64,000 bases of DNA from Pseudoalteromonas lipolytica (GTDB lineage Bacteria > Pseudomonadota > Gammaproteobacteria > Enterobacterales > Alteromonadaceae), in assembly GCF_900116435.1 (NCBI RefSeq), contig NZ_FPAZ01000012.1, positions 62,001 to 126,000 of the forward strand, read 5' to 3'. Below the pieces are notes generated by a model. The model made no database searches. It was not told the origin of the DNA and was given only the letters and a program-made list of their open reading frames with translations. Below are positions 16,074 to 25,531 of the stretch, one piece after another. Within the stretch, counting starts at the first letter, position 1, and the number at the start of each line of letters is the position of its first letter. A program made the translations under genes and the position numbers.

Positions 16074-17144
16074 TTAACTTTTAGTCGCTAAGGTCAAAGT
16101 AACACGATGTTCACCTAATCGTTGATGTTCAACAGCTAAGTTAGCGGCCAAAGAATCAAGTAACCCTTTAATGTCGCCAGCTTTAAATACTCCCGCCACT
16201 TTCAATGTTGAGAGTTCAGGGTCAAGGAGTTCAAAGCGTGTTGCGGTGTATCGACTCACTTCCTGTAATGCGTCGCTGAGGGGCTCACCATTAAAAATAA
16301 GCATGCCATGTTGCCACGCTAAATCACGTTGCACATCATCTGCTGATAATTGTTTTATTGGCTCTGTTTTACTGTGTTTAATCAATGCTTTTTCACCTGA
16401 AACAACAACATTCGCTTTAAGTTTTTTAATATCGTTGCTGGTGTCTGTTGCATCTTTAAGACGATTAAAATCAGTGGCGTCAACCTGAGTACTGGGGTCG
16501 GCAATCATCACTTTGCCTTCTGTTACAACGAGTTCTAGATCTGATGCCGTGTTCCGCTGCACGTTAAACACAGTGCCTAATGCTGTAAACGATTTATCAC
16601 CCGCTATCACAGTGAATGGACGACTCGCATCTTTTGCAACATTAAATCGTCCTTCACCTCGATTCAAAATGAGTTGGCGACGATTACCTGTGTATGCAAC
16701 TTCAAGATTTGTGTTGGTATTTAACTGAACAATAGTACTGTCTGGCAGGACAAAGGTGGCTTGTTCGCCGACTTTTGTTCGGTAAATTTTTGTAAATTTA
16801 GCATGATCGTTTTCAGCTGAATGCCAATAGCTTGAATAGATTAACATGATGCAACCAAGTAGCATCACCACTAAAAAGCTCGCAGCGGTAGCCATCCCAA
16901 ATGAAGTACTTTGTTTTGTAGGCGCTTTATGTGGAAACAAACTGCTTAATTCATTTAGCACACTCATTTCATCCCATAATTGTGCTAACTCAAACAATGC
17001 ATCCTGATGCGCTCGGCTTTGACTTGCCCAAACTTGTAATTGTTTAACTTCTTCATCTGATAAGCCACGGTCAATCGCGCTTATCCAACGGCTTGCCTGC
17101 GCTTGAATCATGTCGTGTGAGGTAAATGGGTGAACATTACTCAT
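16074..17144 (-). CDS. FecR-family anti-sigma factor
   Basis: This 356-residue inner-membrane regulator has an N-terminal DUF4880 domain that binds the sigma factor (ASRWISAIDRGLSDEEVKQL, WASQSRAHQDALFELAQLWD), one membrane segment at about 83-106, a periplasmic FecR domain (YRTKVGEQATFVLPDSTIVQ, LNTNTNLEV, GEGRFNV, FTALGTVFNV) and a C-terminal DUF4974/STN-like domain (LIFNGEPLSDALQEVSRYT). An insert at about residues 190-250 is hydrophilic. FecR relays occupancy of the outer-membrane receptor to the ECF sigma factor. Its start overlaps the sigma gene stop by 4 bp, and the receptor follows within 10 bp: one operon. Confidence 0.93.
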   Translation of the reverse strand: MSNVHPFTSHDMIQAQASRWISAIDRGLSDEEVKQLQVWASQSRAHQDALFELAQLWDEMSVLNELSSLFPHKAPTKQSTSFGMATAASFLVVMLLGCIMLIYSSYWHSAENDHAKFTKIYRTKVGEQATFVLPDSTIVQLNTNTNLEVAYTGNRRQLILNRGEGRFNVAKDASRPFTVIAGDKSFTALGTVFNVQRNTASDLELVVTEGKVMIADPSTQVDATDFNRLKDATDTSNDIKKLKANVVVSGEKALIKHSKTEPIKQLSADDVQRDLAWQHGMLIFNGEPLSDALQEVSRYTATRFELLDPELSTLKVAGVFKAGDIKGLLDSLAANLAVEHQRLGEHRVTLTLATKS

Positions 17145-17701
17145 TTATTCACCTCTTTGGCTGTAAATGTGTTTGTTTCAGGGTAATTGTTTTGTTGAAT
17201 ATCGTGGGCTTTCATCGCACGGTGCGCATGTAACAATCCTTTAGCGATATGTTTTTCAACAGTGCTCGTACTTAGGTTCATTTCTTTGGCAATTTCCTTT
17301 TGGCTCAAACCATATACTTTTTTAAGGATAAAACACTTTTTAACTTGTGGGCTCAATTCATTTGTTACACGACAAAAGAACAAAAATCGCTCTTTAGAGG
17401 TAACCTCATCTTCCAACGCCATTGTGCGCATATGACGTTCAACTTGCTGCTGTTCATCCAATGAATCTTTGTATTTATTATCCCATTTAGCTATATGATT
17501 AAGTGCTAAGTGCTTCGCTGTTTTAAGCATATAACTGTGCGTAAATTCAATATTTTGCTTGAGATCAGCCTCATAACTTTTAATAAAGGTTTCTTGCACT
17601 ATGTCTTCGACATCATCTGGGCTCACAATGCGAGATACAAAGCGCCTTAGTTTATTAGATATTTCAGCAAACGTTGATGTTACCCCAATGTGTTTCGTCA
17701 T
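17141..17701 (-). CDS. ECF sigma factor (FecI-like)
   Basis: This 186-residue sigma-70-family factor has region 2 (SPDDVEDIVQETFIKSYEAD, about 28-47) and region 4 helix-turn-helix (KKVYGLSQKEIAKEMNLSTS then TVEKHIAKGLLHAHRAM, about 128-165). AAGGTGAG precedes the ATG. It heads the sigma-fecR-receptor operon, the standard order for cell-surface signalling: ligand-bound receptor, FecR, sigma factor, receptor transcription. The -35/-10 recognised by the factor could not be identified with confidence. Confidence 0.93.
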   Translation of the reverse strand: MTKHIGVTSTFAEISNKLRRFVSRIVSPDDVEDIVQETFIKSYEADLKQNIEFTHSYMLKTAKHLALNHIAKWDNKYKDSLDEQQQVERHMRTMALEDEVTSKERFLFFCRVTNELSPQVKKCFILKKVYGLSQKEIAKEMNLSTSTVEKHIAKGLLHAHRAMKAHDIQQNNYPETNTFTAKEVNK

Positions 17702-17920
17702 CCCTAACTCACCTTTATTATTTTTATTACTTTAGGGTACGAGTTTTCATTATAAATACAAGCGTATTTGTTAAATTTTTGTTCCTCACGTAAACAAAGA
17801 TTTCATAAACTCATACAAAGTCTGTTTTTACGAGTCGCTAAACTACAAAACAACTTAATATAGCCTCCTGTGAGCCACTGTGCCGACAGGCAAAAAACCG
17901 AACTATCAAGTCAATACAAT
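17702..17920. other. promoter-bearing intergenic stretch upstream of the ECF operon
   Basis: This A+T-rich stretch contains the upstream region of the sigma-factor gene. I see no coding frame. The MITE-like element begins directly at 17921. Confidence 0.5.
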
Positions 17921-18129
17921 TATACTAATCTGTCATAATACTGAATCATTTTGAGGGAGAGACCTGTCGCTACCTGCGCTAAACATGTCTGATTTACGCC
18001 TGCATGGATGCAGGTGGTAGAGCAATGTAAGAGCAATTGCCGAGAACACCTAAATAACGACATTTTTGCCTCGTTAGCAACGACGTTTATCGCCTTGAAA
18101 TAGCTCACTTCATTAAGCAAATTGGTATA
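17921..18129 (+). mobile_element. MITE-like dispersed element, copy A
   Basis: A non-coding block of about 209 bp shares extensive similarity with the reverse complement of 46743-46961. It has imperfect terminal inverted repeats (TATACTAATCTG at the left, and AATTGGTATA at the right, which is TATACCAATT reversed) and a central palindrome around CCTGCATGGATGCAGG. It has no transposase gene; a 66-codon frame across it is incidental. The shared ends, internal identity (roughly 75-80% by eye) and intergenic position fit a miniature inverted-repeat transposable element. Confidence 0.8.
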
Positions 18130-18375
18130 GGTGAACTGGCTAAATTATTTAAACACTAACCCGCAATTAGAGTACACTGTATGTGCGCTATCTCTTTGTG
18201 AAGATAGCATTTAATTCTCTGCTTATCTCACCTGTAAAAAGTAAACTAAAGGGTGTACCTTTCGCTAATTTGGGTATAAACTAAACGCGCTTAATTTCTG
18301 CATAGTATCGCCTTTCGATAGTGTATAGGCTATTTTCTATGCTTACCTACTTAACAATTGGACTGTGGAGTAAAC

Positions 18376-19581
18376 ATGCGCCTGCCTTTCGCGTCTGCCA
18401 AATTATCATTATCTGCGTTGTTTTTTGTAACTGCACCTTTACTATTACAAGGTTGCTCAGAAGCACCTCAGCAGCAACAAGGTCAAATGCACCCTGCCGC
18501 GGTAGCAACTATGACAATGACACCGCAAGATGCCCCCTTTACTATCGAATTACCTGCTACGTTGTCTGGTTCAAAAGAAGTCGAAGTTCGTGCTCGCGTT
18601 GCGGGTATTCTTGAATCACGTAATTTTGAAGAAGGTCAACGTGTTGAACAAGGCCACTCTTTATTTACTATCGACCTTGAACCTTATCAATTAGCGGTTG
18701 ACCGTGCTCAAGCTGCACTTGATGGAGCCAATGCAGCGTTAGTACAAGCTAACAGAGATGTAAAACGTTTAGCTAAATTACGCGCAGAAAAATCTGTGTC
18801 GCAACGCGATTACGATAATGCGAGTTCAGCCTACGACATTGCAAAAACAGATCTCGAGGCGGCGAAAGTTGCCCTAAAACAAGCGCAGTTGAACCTTGAA
18901 TATGCACAAGTTAAAGCCCCGGTTGCCGGTGTAATGGGTCGTGAATTTGTCTCAGAAGGGACCTTTGTATCGGGACCCGATTTATTGCTTACACAAATGA
19001 CACAGTTTGATCCAATCCGTATCCGCTTTGGTTTATCTGAGCGAGAGCAGTTACAAATGCGTCAAGATGTTCAAAATGGCTCTCTAACCTTACCTGAACA
19101 AGGCCATTGGCAAACAAAAATTAAACTTCAAGACGGCTCTGTGTACGGCAAAACAGGTGAAGTTAACTTCTCAGATGTGCGTATTAACCCAAATACAGGC
19201 ACCAGTGAATTTCAAGCGATTATTCCAAACCCTGATTTTCAATTACGTCCTGGTCAATTCGTCCGTATTGAGTTAAGTGGTGCTGTGCGTAAAAATGCGA
19301 TCATTGTGCCACAGCGTGCTGTACTGGATAACGGCACCGGTAAGTTTGTGTACGTTGTCAGTAAAAATGAGCAAGGCATGGATGTTGCCCTGCCGGCTCC
19401 CGTAACGGTAGGAGAATGGGTTAAACAACCAAATAACGAGCAATATCAGAACTTTTGGCTGATTAAAAGTGGCCTAAAAGAAGGCGATAACGTGATAGTT
19501 GATGGAATGGCGCGTATTTTCTTCCCTGGTATGCCAGTGAATGTTGGCCAATCGGCTGCAAACTCAAACCACGCAGAATAA
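18376..19581 (+). CDS. RND efflux periplasmic adaptor (AcrA/MexA-like lipoprotein)
   Basis: This 401-residue adaptor begins with a lipoprotein signal ending in LLLQGC (Cys about 27). It has a biotinyl-lipoyl domain split around a helical hairpin (VRARVAGILESRNFEEGQ, hairpin about 95-170 rich in Ala/Gln, then LNLEYAQVKAPVAGVMGRE), a beta-barrel and a membrane-proximal domain (VPQRAVLDNGTGKFVYVV). It bridges the inner-membrane RND pump and an outer-membrane TolC-type channel. ATG 18376 follows TGTGGAG. The RND permease gene begins 14 bp after its stop. No TetR regulator or outer-membrane channel gene is adjacent. Confidence 0.95.
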   Translation: MRLPFASAKLSLSALFFVTAPLLLQGCSEAPQQQQGQMHPAAVATMTMTPQDAPFTIELPATLSGSKEVEVRARVAGILESRNFEEGQRVEQGHSLFTIDLEPYQLAVDRAQAALDGANAALVQANRDVKRLAKLRAEKSVSQRDYDNASSAYDIAKTDLEAAKVALKQAQLNLEYAQVKAPVAGVMGREFVSEGTFVSGPDLLLTQMTQFDPIRIRFGLSEREQLQMRQDVQNGSLTLPEQGHWQTKIKLQDGSVYGKTGEVNFSDVRINPNTGTSEFQAIIPNPDFQLRPGQFVRIELSGAVRKNAIIVPQRAVLDNGTGKFVYVVSKNEQGMDVALPAPVTVGEWVKQPNNEQYQNFWLIKSGLKEGDNVIVDGMARIFFPGMPVNVGQSAANSNHAE

Positions 19582-19595
19582 ACACAGGGAGTCTT

Positions 19596-22500
19596 ATGTT
19601 TTCTCGTTATTTTATAGACAGACCTATTTTTGCGTTTGTTATATCTATTGTCATCGTTTTGGCAGGTCTTGCTGCCATGCGCAGTTTACCCATTGCCCAA
19701 TACCCTGAAATTGCGCCCCCAGTCGTTCAAGTAACAGCTGCATACCCAGGTGCGTCTGCAGACGTACTTGAGCAAACAGTTGCTGCCCCAATTGAAAATG
19801 CGATCACCGGTGTTGAAGGCATGATGTATATGTCATCAACCTCGACGAGTGCGGGTTCAACCACTATTGAAGTCACGTTTGAAATTGGCACAGACGTAGA
19901 CCAAGCCGCAGTAAATGTGAACAACCGTGTTAAACAAGTTGAAGCGCGTTTACCAGAAGAAACACGCCGTCAAGGTGTGGTTGTTCAAAAAGGCTCATCC
20001 AGCTTTTTACAAGTGCATGCCTTTTATTCACCGGATGGTTCTCGCTCAAGTTTATGGACATCAAACTATGTCACCATGAACGTGCTAGACCGTGTAAAAC
20101 GTATTCCAGGCACTACGAGTGTGCAGATTTTTGGTGCCAAGGACTACGCTATGCGCATTTGGTTGCGTCCTGATGTTATGAGTCAATTAGGCGTGACTGT
20201 CGAAGAGGTGGCCGGAGCGATTCGCGTTCAAAACTCCCAATATGCCGCAGGTAAAATTGGCGCTACCCCCACTGCATCCTCACCACAAGAGCTTGTTTAT
20301 AGTGTAACGGCACAAGGCCGACTCTCTGAGCCTGAACAGTTTGAAAACATTATTATTCGTTCAAACCCAGATGGCAGTAGCTTACGCTTAAAGGATGTCG
20401 CGCGTGTTGAGCTCGGGTCCAAAGATTATAACTTTAAAGGCACAATCAACGGTAAAGAAGCGGTCCTGTTGGGTATTTTCTTACAACCCGGCGCGAATGC
20501 ACTTGATGTCGCAGACGAAGTAAATACTGTAATCGAAGAGATGAAAAGCCAGTTTCCAACCGGTCTCTCACATTTAACTTCTTACGACACGACACGTTTT
20601 GTTGAAGTCTCAATTCGTGAAGTTGTTAAAACACTGCTCGAAGCCATGGTATTGGTATTTTTGGTGGTGTATTTATTTTTGCAAAACTGGCGCGCAACAT
20701 TAATCCCCACCCTTGCTGTGCCTGTGTCTCTGCTTGGAACATTTGCCGGCATGTACATGCTTGGCTATTCGATTAACTCATTGACGTTATTTGGTATGGT
20801 GCTCTCGATAGGTATCGTGGTTGATGATGCCATTGTGGTACTCGAAAACGTTGAGCGTATTATGCACGAAGAACACTTAAGTGCACGCGAAGCGGCAATT
20901 AAAGCAATGCGTGAGGTCAGTGGCCCTGTTGTTGCAATCGTTTTAGTGCTGTGTTCTGTGTTTGTGCCTATTGCATTTTTAGGCGGCTTAACCGGTGAAT
21001 TGTTCCGTCAATTTGCGATCACCATCTCTATTGCGGTGAGCTTATCGGGCGTAGTTGCGCTAACCATGACACCTGCATTATGCGTCCTAATCTTAAAACA
21101 AGAGCATAAACAAACCGCGCGGTTTTTCTTATGGTTTAATGCAACCTTCACAAAAATTACGAGCCGTTATGTTGGTGCCGTCGGATTTATGGTGCGTCGT
21201 GGATTACTCGGCTTAATACTCATGACAGCAATGATTGCTGCCACAATCGGACTGTGGCAGAACACACCCGGTTCATTAGTACCAGACGAAGATCAGGGCT
21301 ATTACATTTCGGCTATTTTCTTACCTGATGGTTCATCGCTTGAGCGTACAGAGCACGTTACTCAACAAGTTGTTAAAGCGGTGCAATCAAACCCTGCCAA
21401 CGAAAACGTCGTGGCATTTACGGGGTTTGACTTTATCGGTGGCGGGTATAAAAACAGCGCTGCAACCTTGTTTGTCACTCAAAAACATTGGGATGAACGC
21501 GAAGTCGACACGAAAGCGCTTGTTCAAGAATTGTTTATGAAAACAGCCGGGATAAAAGAAGCGCTGGTACTTGCCTTTAATCCCCCCGCTATTTTTGGTC
21601 TGGGAAATACAGGGGGTTTTGAGTTTTATATTCAAAACAAAGGCGACAGTGACCCTGATAAACTGCAACAAGCGATGCAGTTAATGACAGCAGAAGCACA
21701 AAAGAGCCCTATCATTAGTGGCCTTCAAACTCTGTGGCGCCCAGATGCCCCGCAACTGCGTGTTGATGTTGACCGCGAGCAAGCTCGTGCAATGGGGGTT
21801 GAAATAGACGATGCCTTTACCGCACTGGCTGGTAACCTAGGCACCTATTATGTAAACGACTTCAATAAGTTTGGCCGTGCATGGCAAGTGCTTATGTCTG
21901 CGGATGCTGAATTTAGAATGAAACCTGATGACATCAAACGTATCTATGTTAAAAACAACCTAGGCAATATGGTGCCCTTGTCAGCGTTTACAACGATTGA
22001 GTACAGCCGAGGCCCTGAGAACTTAAACCGCTACAATAACTTACCAGCCGTAAAACTAATGGGTAATGCAGCACCAGGTTATAGCTCAGGCCAAGCAATT
22101 GCCGAAGTAGAACGGATCGCAAACGCGGTGCTTCCCCCAAACATGACCTACGAATGGACAGGGTCTGCGTACCAAGAAAAACGCAGTTCAGGGACAACGG
22201 GTATTGCACTAGGGCTTGCTGTGATCATGGTGTTTTTAATTCTGGCAGCATTGTATGAACGTTGGTCATTACCGCTTTCAGTGATGCTAGCATTACCCTT
22301 TGGTACGTTTGGTGCATTGATTGCTGTTTGGCTGGTAGGCATGACTAACGACGTTTATTTCCAAATTGGCTTAGTCACCCTACTCGGTTTAGCGAGTAAA
22401 AATGCCATATTAATCGTTGAGTATGCGCTAATGAAACATCAACAAGGGTGGAGCGCAAGTACTGCTGCATTGGAAGCAGCTCGCTTACGTTTTAGACCCA

Positions 22501-22769
22501 TTATTATGACCTCATTAGCCTTTATATTGGGTGTTGTACCATTGGTGTTAAGCTCAGGTGCGGGTGCTGGAGCCCGTCACAGCGTTGGTACAGGCGTAAT
22601 GGGCGGCATGATGGCGGCAACCTTCCTCGCTGTGTTCTTTGTACCGCTGTTCTTTTATTGGCTGACTGAGCGTAAGTTAACTGAAAAACGTTCAAGGCAA
22701 GAGCTGGCTGATGAAATTGCTGCGCACCATAAGCAAGAGCATGTCGATACGCAAGAAGGCAACTTATAA
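19596..22769 (+). CDS. RND multidrug efflux permease (AcrB/HAE1 type)
   Basis: This 1057-residue protein has the full AcrB layout: MFSRYFIDRPIFAFVISIVI at helix 1, a porter domain, helices 2-6, the proton-relay aspartate pair in GIVVDDAIVVLENVERIM (TM4), a second porter domain, and the TM10 lysine in GLASKNAILIVEYALMK. It exports hydrophobic or amphiphilic drugs using proton influx, in complex with the adaptor encoded just upstream. Substrates are not deducible. A strong terminator follows. The C-terminus is slightly extended and His/Gln-rich. Confidence 0.96.
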   Translation: MFSRYFIDRPIFAFVISIVIVLAGLAAMRSLPIAQYPEIAPPVVQVTAAYPGASADVLEQTVAAPIENAITGVEGMMYMSSTSTSAGSTTIEVTFEIGTDVDQAAVNVNNRVKQVEARLPEETRRQGVVVQKGSSSFLQVHAFYSPDGSRSSLWTSNYVTMNVLDRVKRIPGTTSVQIFGAKDYAMRIWLRPDVMSQLGVTVEEVAGAIRVQNSQYAAGKIGATPTASSPQELVYSVTAQGRLSEPEQFENIIIRSNPDGSSLRLKDVARVELGSKDYNFKGTINGKEAVLLGIFLQPGANALDVADEVNTVIEEMKSQFPTGLSHLTSYDTTRFVEVSIREVVKTLLEAMVLVFLVVYLFLQNWRATLIPTLAVPVSLLGTFAGMYMLGYSINSLTLFGMVLSIGIVVDDAIVVLENVERIMHEEHLSAREAAIKAMREVSGPVVAIVLVLCSVFVPIAFLGGLTGELFRQFAITISIAVSLSGVVALTMTPALCVLILKQEHKQTARFFLWFNATFTKITSRYVGAVGFMVRRGLLGLILMTAMIAATIGLWQNTPGSLVPDEDQGYYISAIFLPDGSSLERTEHVTQQVVKAVQSNPANENVVAFTGFDFIGGGYKNSAATLFVTQKHWDEREVDTKALVQELFMKTAGIKEALVLAFNPPAIFGLGNTGGFEFYIQNKGDSDPDKLQQAMQLMTAEAQKSPIISGLQTLWRPDAPQLRVDVDREQARAMGVEIDDAFTALAGNLGTYYVNDFNKFGRAWQVLMSADAEFRMKPDDIKRIYVKNNLGNMVPLSAFTTIEYSRGPENLNRYNNLPAVKLMGNAAPGYSSGQAIAEVERIANAVLPPNMTYEWTGSAYQEKRSSGTTGIALGLAVIMVFLILAALYERWSLPLSVMLALPFGTFGALIAVWLVGMTNDVYFQIGLVTLLGLASKNAILIVEYALMKHQQGWSASTAALEAARLRFRPIIMTSLAFILGVVPLVLSSGAGAGARHSVGTGVMGGMMAATFLAVFFVPLFFYWLTERKLTEKRSRQELADEIAAHHKQEHVDTQEGNL

Positions 22770-22775
22770 AAAACG

Positions 22776-22805
22776 AAGGGCAAACAATAAGTTTGCCCTT
22801 TTTTT
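22776..22805 (+). terminator. rho-independent terminator of the RND operon
   Basis: Stem AAGGGCAAAC (22776-22785)/GTTTGCCCTT (22791-22800), loop of 5 nt, followed by a T run to 22805. Confidence 0.93.
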
Positions 22806-22886
22806 ATAAGTCATTTGTCAGTATTTCATTACTGGTAATTTGTGCTTTGCGGCGCTAATATTAACTAAATATGTGTGGAGTACAGC

Positions 22887-23480
22887 ATGAACAATCAAAA
22901 ATTAAGCGAATTTGAGCAATACTTTCAGATAGAAGAAAGCAACCGCGTGAACTTATACGCTGTTGAGCCACATGTTGTGCCGAAAACGCATGCTGAACTT
23001 GAAGCCGATATTCCCGCCCTATTTAAGCTTGCAAATGAAGTGAATGAACTTGAGCAAAGTACATTACGCCCACTGCGTAATTTAGGTGACATAGCTCAAG
23101 AGCTGGCCATATTTTTACAAGCTCAATCACGTAAAATAGACTTGATTATGAGCCACATTCTGGCCTCTGAACAGCCCGAAGATAACGCAAATTATTGTGA
23201 TAGTTATGGTGGCGGTGGCGTAAAACTCACATCGACTGAGGTATACGAATTAGGGCAAACGTTTAGAACCAAACTATTTTTGCAGCATGAAGCATCAGCG
23301 ATATATTGTTATACCGAATTAGTTGCGATTGAAAAGCGCGATGATGATAAATACCAATACACTTTATTATTCACTGCCATTCGCGATGCAGACCAAGATT
23401 TAGTCGTTCGGGCAGCATTACATGCACAAACTCGCCAGCTTAAAAAACGTCAACAAGAAAACACGTCGCAAAGCAGTTAA
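22887..23480 (+). CDS. PilZ-domain protein (putative c-di-GMP receptor)
   Basis: This 197-residue protein resembles the short PilZ proteins of Vibrio and Alteromonadales: an N-terminal helical part (FEQYFQIEESNRVNLYAVEP), a middle helix (LEQSTLRPLRNLGDIAQELA, then FLQAQSRKIDLIMSHIL) and a C-terminal beta-barrel with the SYGGGGVKLTS motif in place of the D/NxSxxG element, then LGQTFRTKLFLQ. The RxxxR c-di-GMP contact is not obvious, so ligand binding is uncertain. ATG 22887 has GGAG 6 nt upstream; the GTG 12 nt before it is rejected. It is a single-gene unit. Confidence 0.7.
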   Translation: MNNQKLSEFEQYFQIEESNRVNLYAVEPHVVPKTHAELEADIPALFKLANEVNELEQSTLRPLRNLGDIAQELAIFLQAQSRKIDLIMSHILASEQPEDNANYCDSYGGGGVKLTSTEVYELGQTFRTKLFLQHEASAIYCYTELVAIEKRDDDKYQYTLLFTAIRDADQDLVVRAALHAQTRQLKKRQQENTSQSS

Positions 23481-23564
23481 AAATCCTGCTTTATCGCGCA
23501 CAAAAAGCTGACATCTATGGCTAAAATGCTAAACTAGCCCCACCTTTGTTTGTTTAATACCTTC

Positions 23565-24623
23565 ATGAAATTTAGACTTTTACCTGAATGGGCTGAGCAA
23601 GACGCTGTAATGCTCACTTGGCCGCACCAAGATACCGATTGGGCTGCAATTTTAACGGTTGTAGAACCCGTTTACGTCGCCCTATGTCAAGCAATTAGCC
23701 AACAACAAGATGTGGTGATTGTCGCTCATAACGACGCACTTAAAAACCACATAAGTGCCCTACTGGCCGACGCGGGTGTTGATGCACACCGTATTCACTT
23801 TGTCGTTACCCCGTGCAACGATACATGGGCTCGCGACCATGGACCGTTAACCTGTGCGAACCTTGATAACGCAGCTGATTTAAAAATCATGGATTTTATT
23901 TTTAATGGCTGGGGTAATAAATTCGAAAGCCAGCTTGATAACCATATTAATCAAGTGCTCGTCAAACAACTAGCAAACCCAAACACGGCTTATCAGCAAA
24001 GTGATTTAGTGCTTGAAGGTGGCGGCGTTGAAATTAATGAGCATGGAGTGCTGTTGACGACCAGTGAATGTTTGTTAAACCCGAATCGTAATCCATTGTT
24101 ATCTAAAACAGACATCGAGCAAATCCTTAAAGAACAATTAGGTGCCGAATCGTTTTTATGGGTTGATCACGGCTATTTAGCGGGTGATGACACAGACAGC
24201 CACATTGATACGTTAGTGCGTTTTGCACCAAACAATACGCTTGTATACGTTAAGTGTGATGACGAAAATGATGAGCATTTTGCTGCATTAGACGCGATGG
24301 AAAAACAGTTACACACGTTTAAAACACACCAAGGTGAAGATTACAGGCTTATCGCTCTTCCTTGGCCTAAAGCGGTGTTTAACAATGACGGTGACAGATT
24401 ACCCGCCACTTATGCCAATTATTTAATCATCAATAAAACAGTGCTTGTGCCAATTTACGGTGATGAACATGACTCACTGGCATTAGCTCAAATTGCAATG
24501 GCCTACCCAGAACACACCGTACTGGGTATTAACTGTTTACCAATTATCCATCAGTTTGGCAGTTTACACTGCATTACGATGCAATTACCGCGCGGCTTTT
24601 TAGCAGGAGCAAACAATGACTAA
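23565..24623 (+). CDS. aguA: agmatine deiminase
   Basis: This 352-residue member of the guanidino-group-modifying superfamily converts agmatine to N-carbamoylputrescine. Visible are the N-terminal FRLLPEWAEQDAVMLTWPH, the TWARDHGPL substrate-binding segment, LEGGGVEINEHGVLLTTSEC, the DDTDSHIDT His region and the catalytic Cys near the end in GSLHCITMQLPRG. ATG 23565 matches the usual family start; an upstream in-frame TTG is unlikely. Its 3' end overlaps aguB by 8 bp, so the two pathway steps are translationally coupled. Confidence 0.95.
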   Translation: MKFRLLPEWAEQDAVMLTWPHQDTDWAAILTVVEPVYVALCQAISQQQDVVIVAHNDALKNHISALLADAGVDAHRIHFVVTPCNDTWARDHGPLTCANLDNAADLKIMDFIFNGWGNKFESQLDNHINQVLVKQLANPNTAYQQSDLVLEGGGVEINEHGVLLTTSECLLNPNRNPLLSKTDIEQILKEQLGAESFLWVDHGYLAGDDTDSHIDTLVRFAPNNTLVYVKCDDENDEHFAALDAMEKQLHTFKTHQGEDYRLIALPWPKAVFNNDGDRLPATYANYLIINKTVLVPIYGDEHDSLALAQIAMAYPEHTVLGINCLPIIHQFGSLHCITMQLPRGFLAGANND

Positions 24624-25509
24624 ACCAACGCATTTAAAGGTTGCCCTTGTTCAGCAATCTAATTCTGATAACGCCCAAGAAAATATGGCAAAATCAATTG
24701 CAGGCATTCGTGATGCAGCAAGCCAAGGCGCTAAACTGGTTGTTCTTCAAGAACTACACCGCAGTTTATATTTCTGCCAAACAGAAGACGTTGATGTTTT
24801 CGATTTAGCAGAAACAATTCCAGGCCCAAGTACAGACACACTGGGTGCGCTGGCAAAAGAGTTAAATGTGGTGATCGTGTCATCATTATTCGAAAAGCGT
24901 GCCACAGGCCTTTACCATAACACCGCCGTTGTACTTGAAACAGACGGCAGCATTGCGGGTAAATACCGTAAAATGCATATTCCGGATGATCCGGGGTTTT
25001 ACGAGAAGTTTTACTTCACACCGGGGGATTTAGGGTTTCAACCAATTCAAACCTCAGTGGGTAAACTCGGTGTGCTAGTATGTTGGGATCAATGGTTCCC
25101 TGAAGCCGCACGCTTAATGGCGATGGCGGGAGCTGAAATCTTAATTTACCCAACAGCCATCGGCTGGGATCCTCGTGATGATAAAGACGAGCAAACGCGT
25201 CAAAAAGACGCCTGGGTTATTTCACAGCGTGCGCATGCTGTTGCCAATGGTGTGCCCGTTATTAGCTGTAACCGCGTTGGTCATGAAAGTGATCCAAGTG
25301 CGCAAAGCGAGGGTATTCAGTTTTGGGGTAATTCGTTTATCGCAGGCCCTCAAGGTGAAATCCTTGCACACGCAAATAACAGCGACGAGCAGTTACTTGT
25401 TGTTGAACTTGACCAACAACGCAGCGAAAACATTCGCCGTATTTGGCCATACCTACGTGATCGTCGCATCGACCACTATCAGGATCTAACAAAAATTTAT
25501 CGAGACTAA
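24616..25509 (+). CDS. aguB: N-carbamoylputrescine amidase
   Basis: This 297-residue nitrilase-superfamily enzyme hydrolyses N-carbamoylputrescine to putrescine, CO2 and ammonia. The catalytic triad is visible: Glu in LVVLQELHRSLYF, Lys in GKYRKMHIPDDP and Cys in GVLVCWDQWFPEAARL. Length is normal. AGGAG lies just upstream of the ATG inside the 3' end of aguA. Together the pair completes the agmatine route to putrescine; the arginine decarboxylase is not in the window. Confidence 0.96.
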   Translation: MTKPTHLKVALVQQSNSDNAQENMAKSIAGIRDAASQGAKLVVLQELHRSLYFCQTEDVDVFDLAETIPGPSTDTLGALAKELNVVIVSSLFEKRATGLYHNTAVVLETDGSIAGKYRKMHIPDDPGFYEKFYFTPGDLGFQPIQTSVGKLGVLVCWDQWFPEAARLMAMAGAEILIYPTAIGWDPRDDKDEQTRQKDAWVISQRAHAVANGVPVISCNRVGHESDPSAQSEGIQFWGNSFIAGPQGEILAHANNSDEQLLVVELDQQRSENIRRIWPYLRDRRIDHYQDLTKIYRD

Positions 25510-25531
25510 ACACAGTTTAAAGGAGTAGTAA

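Noticed and set aside
17920..18120. 66-codon minus-strand frame in MITE copy A
   Set aside because: Copy B does not keep the frame; the element is non-coding.
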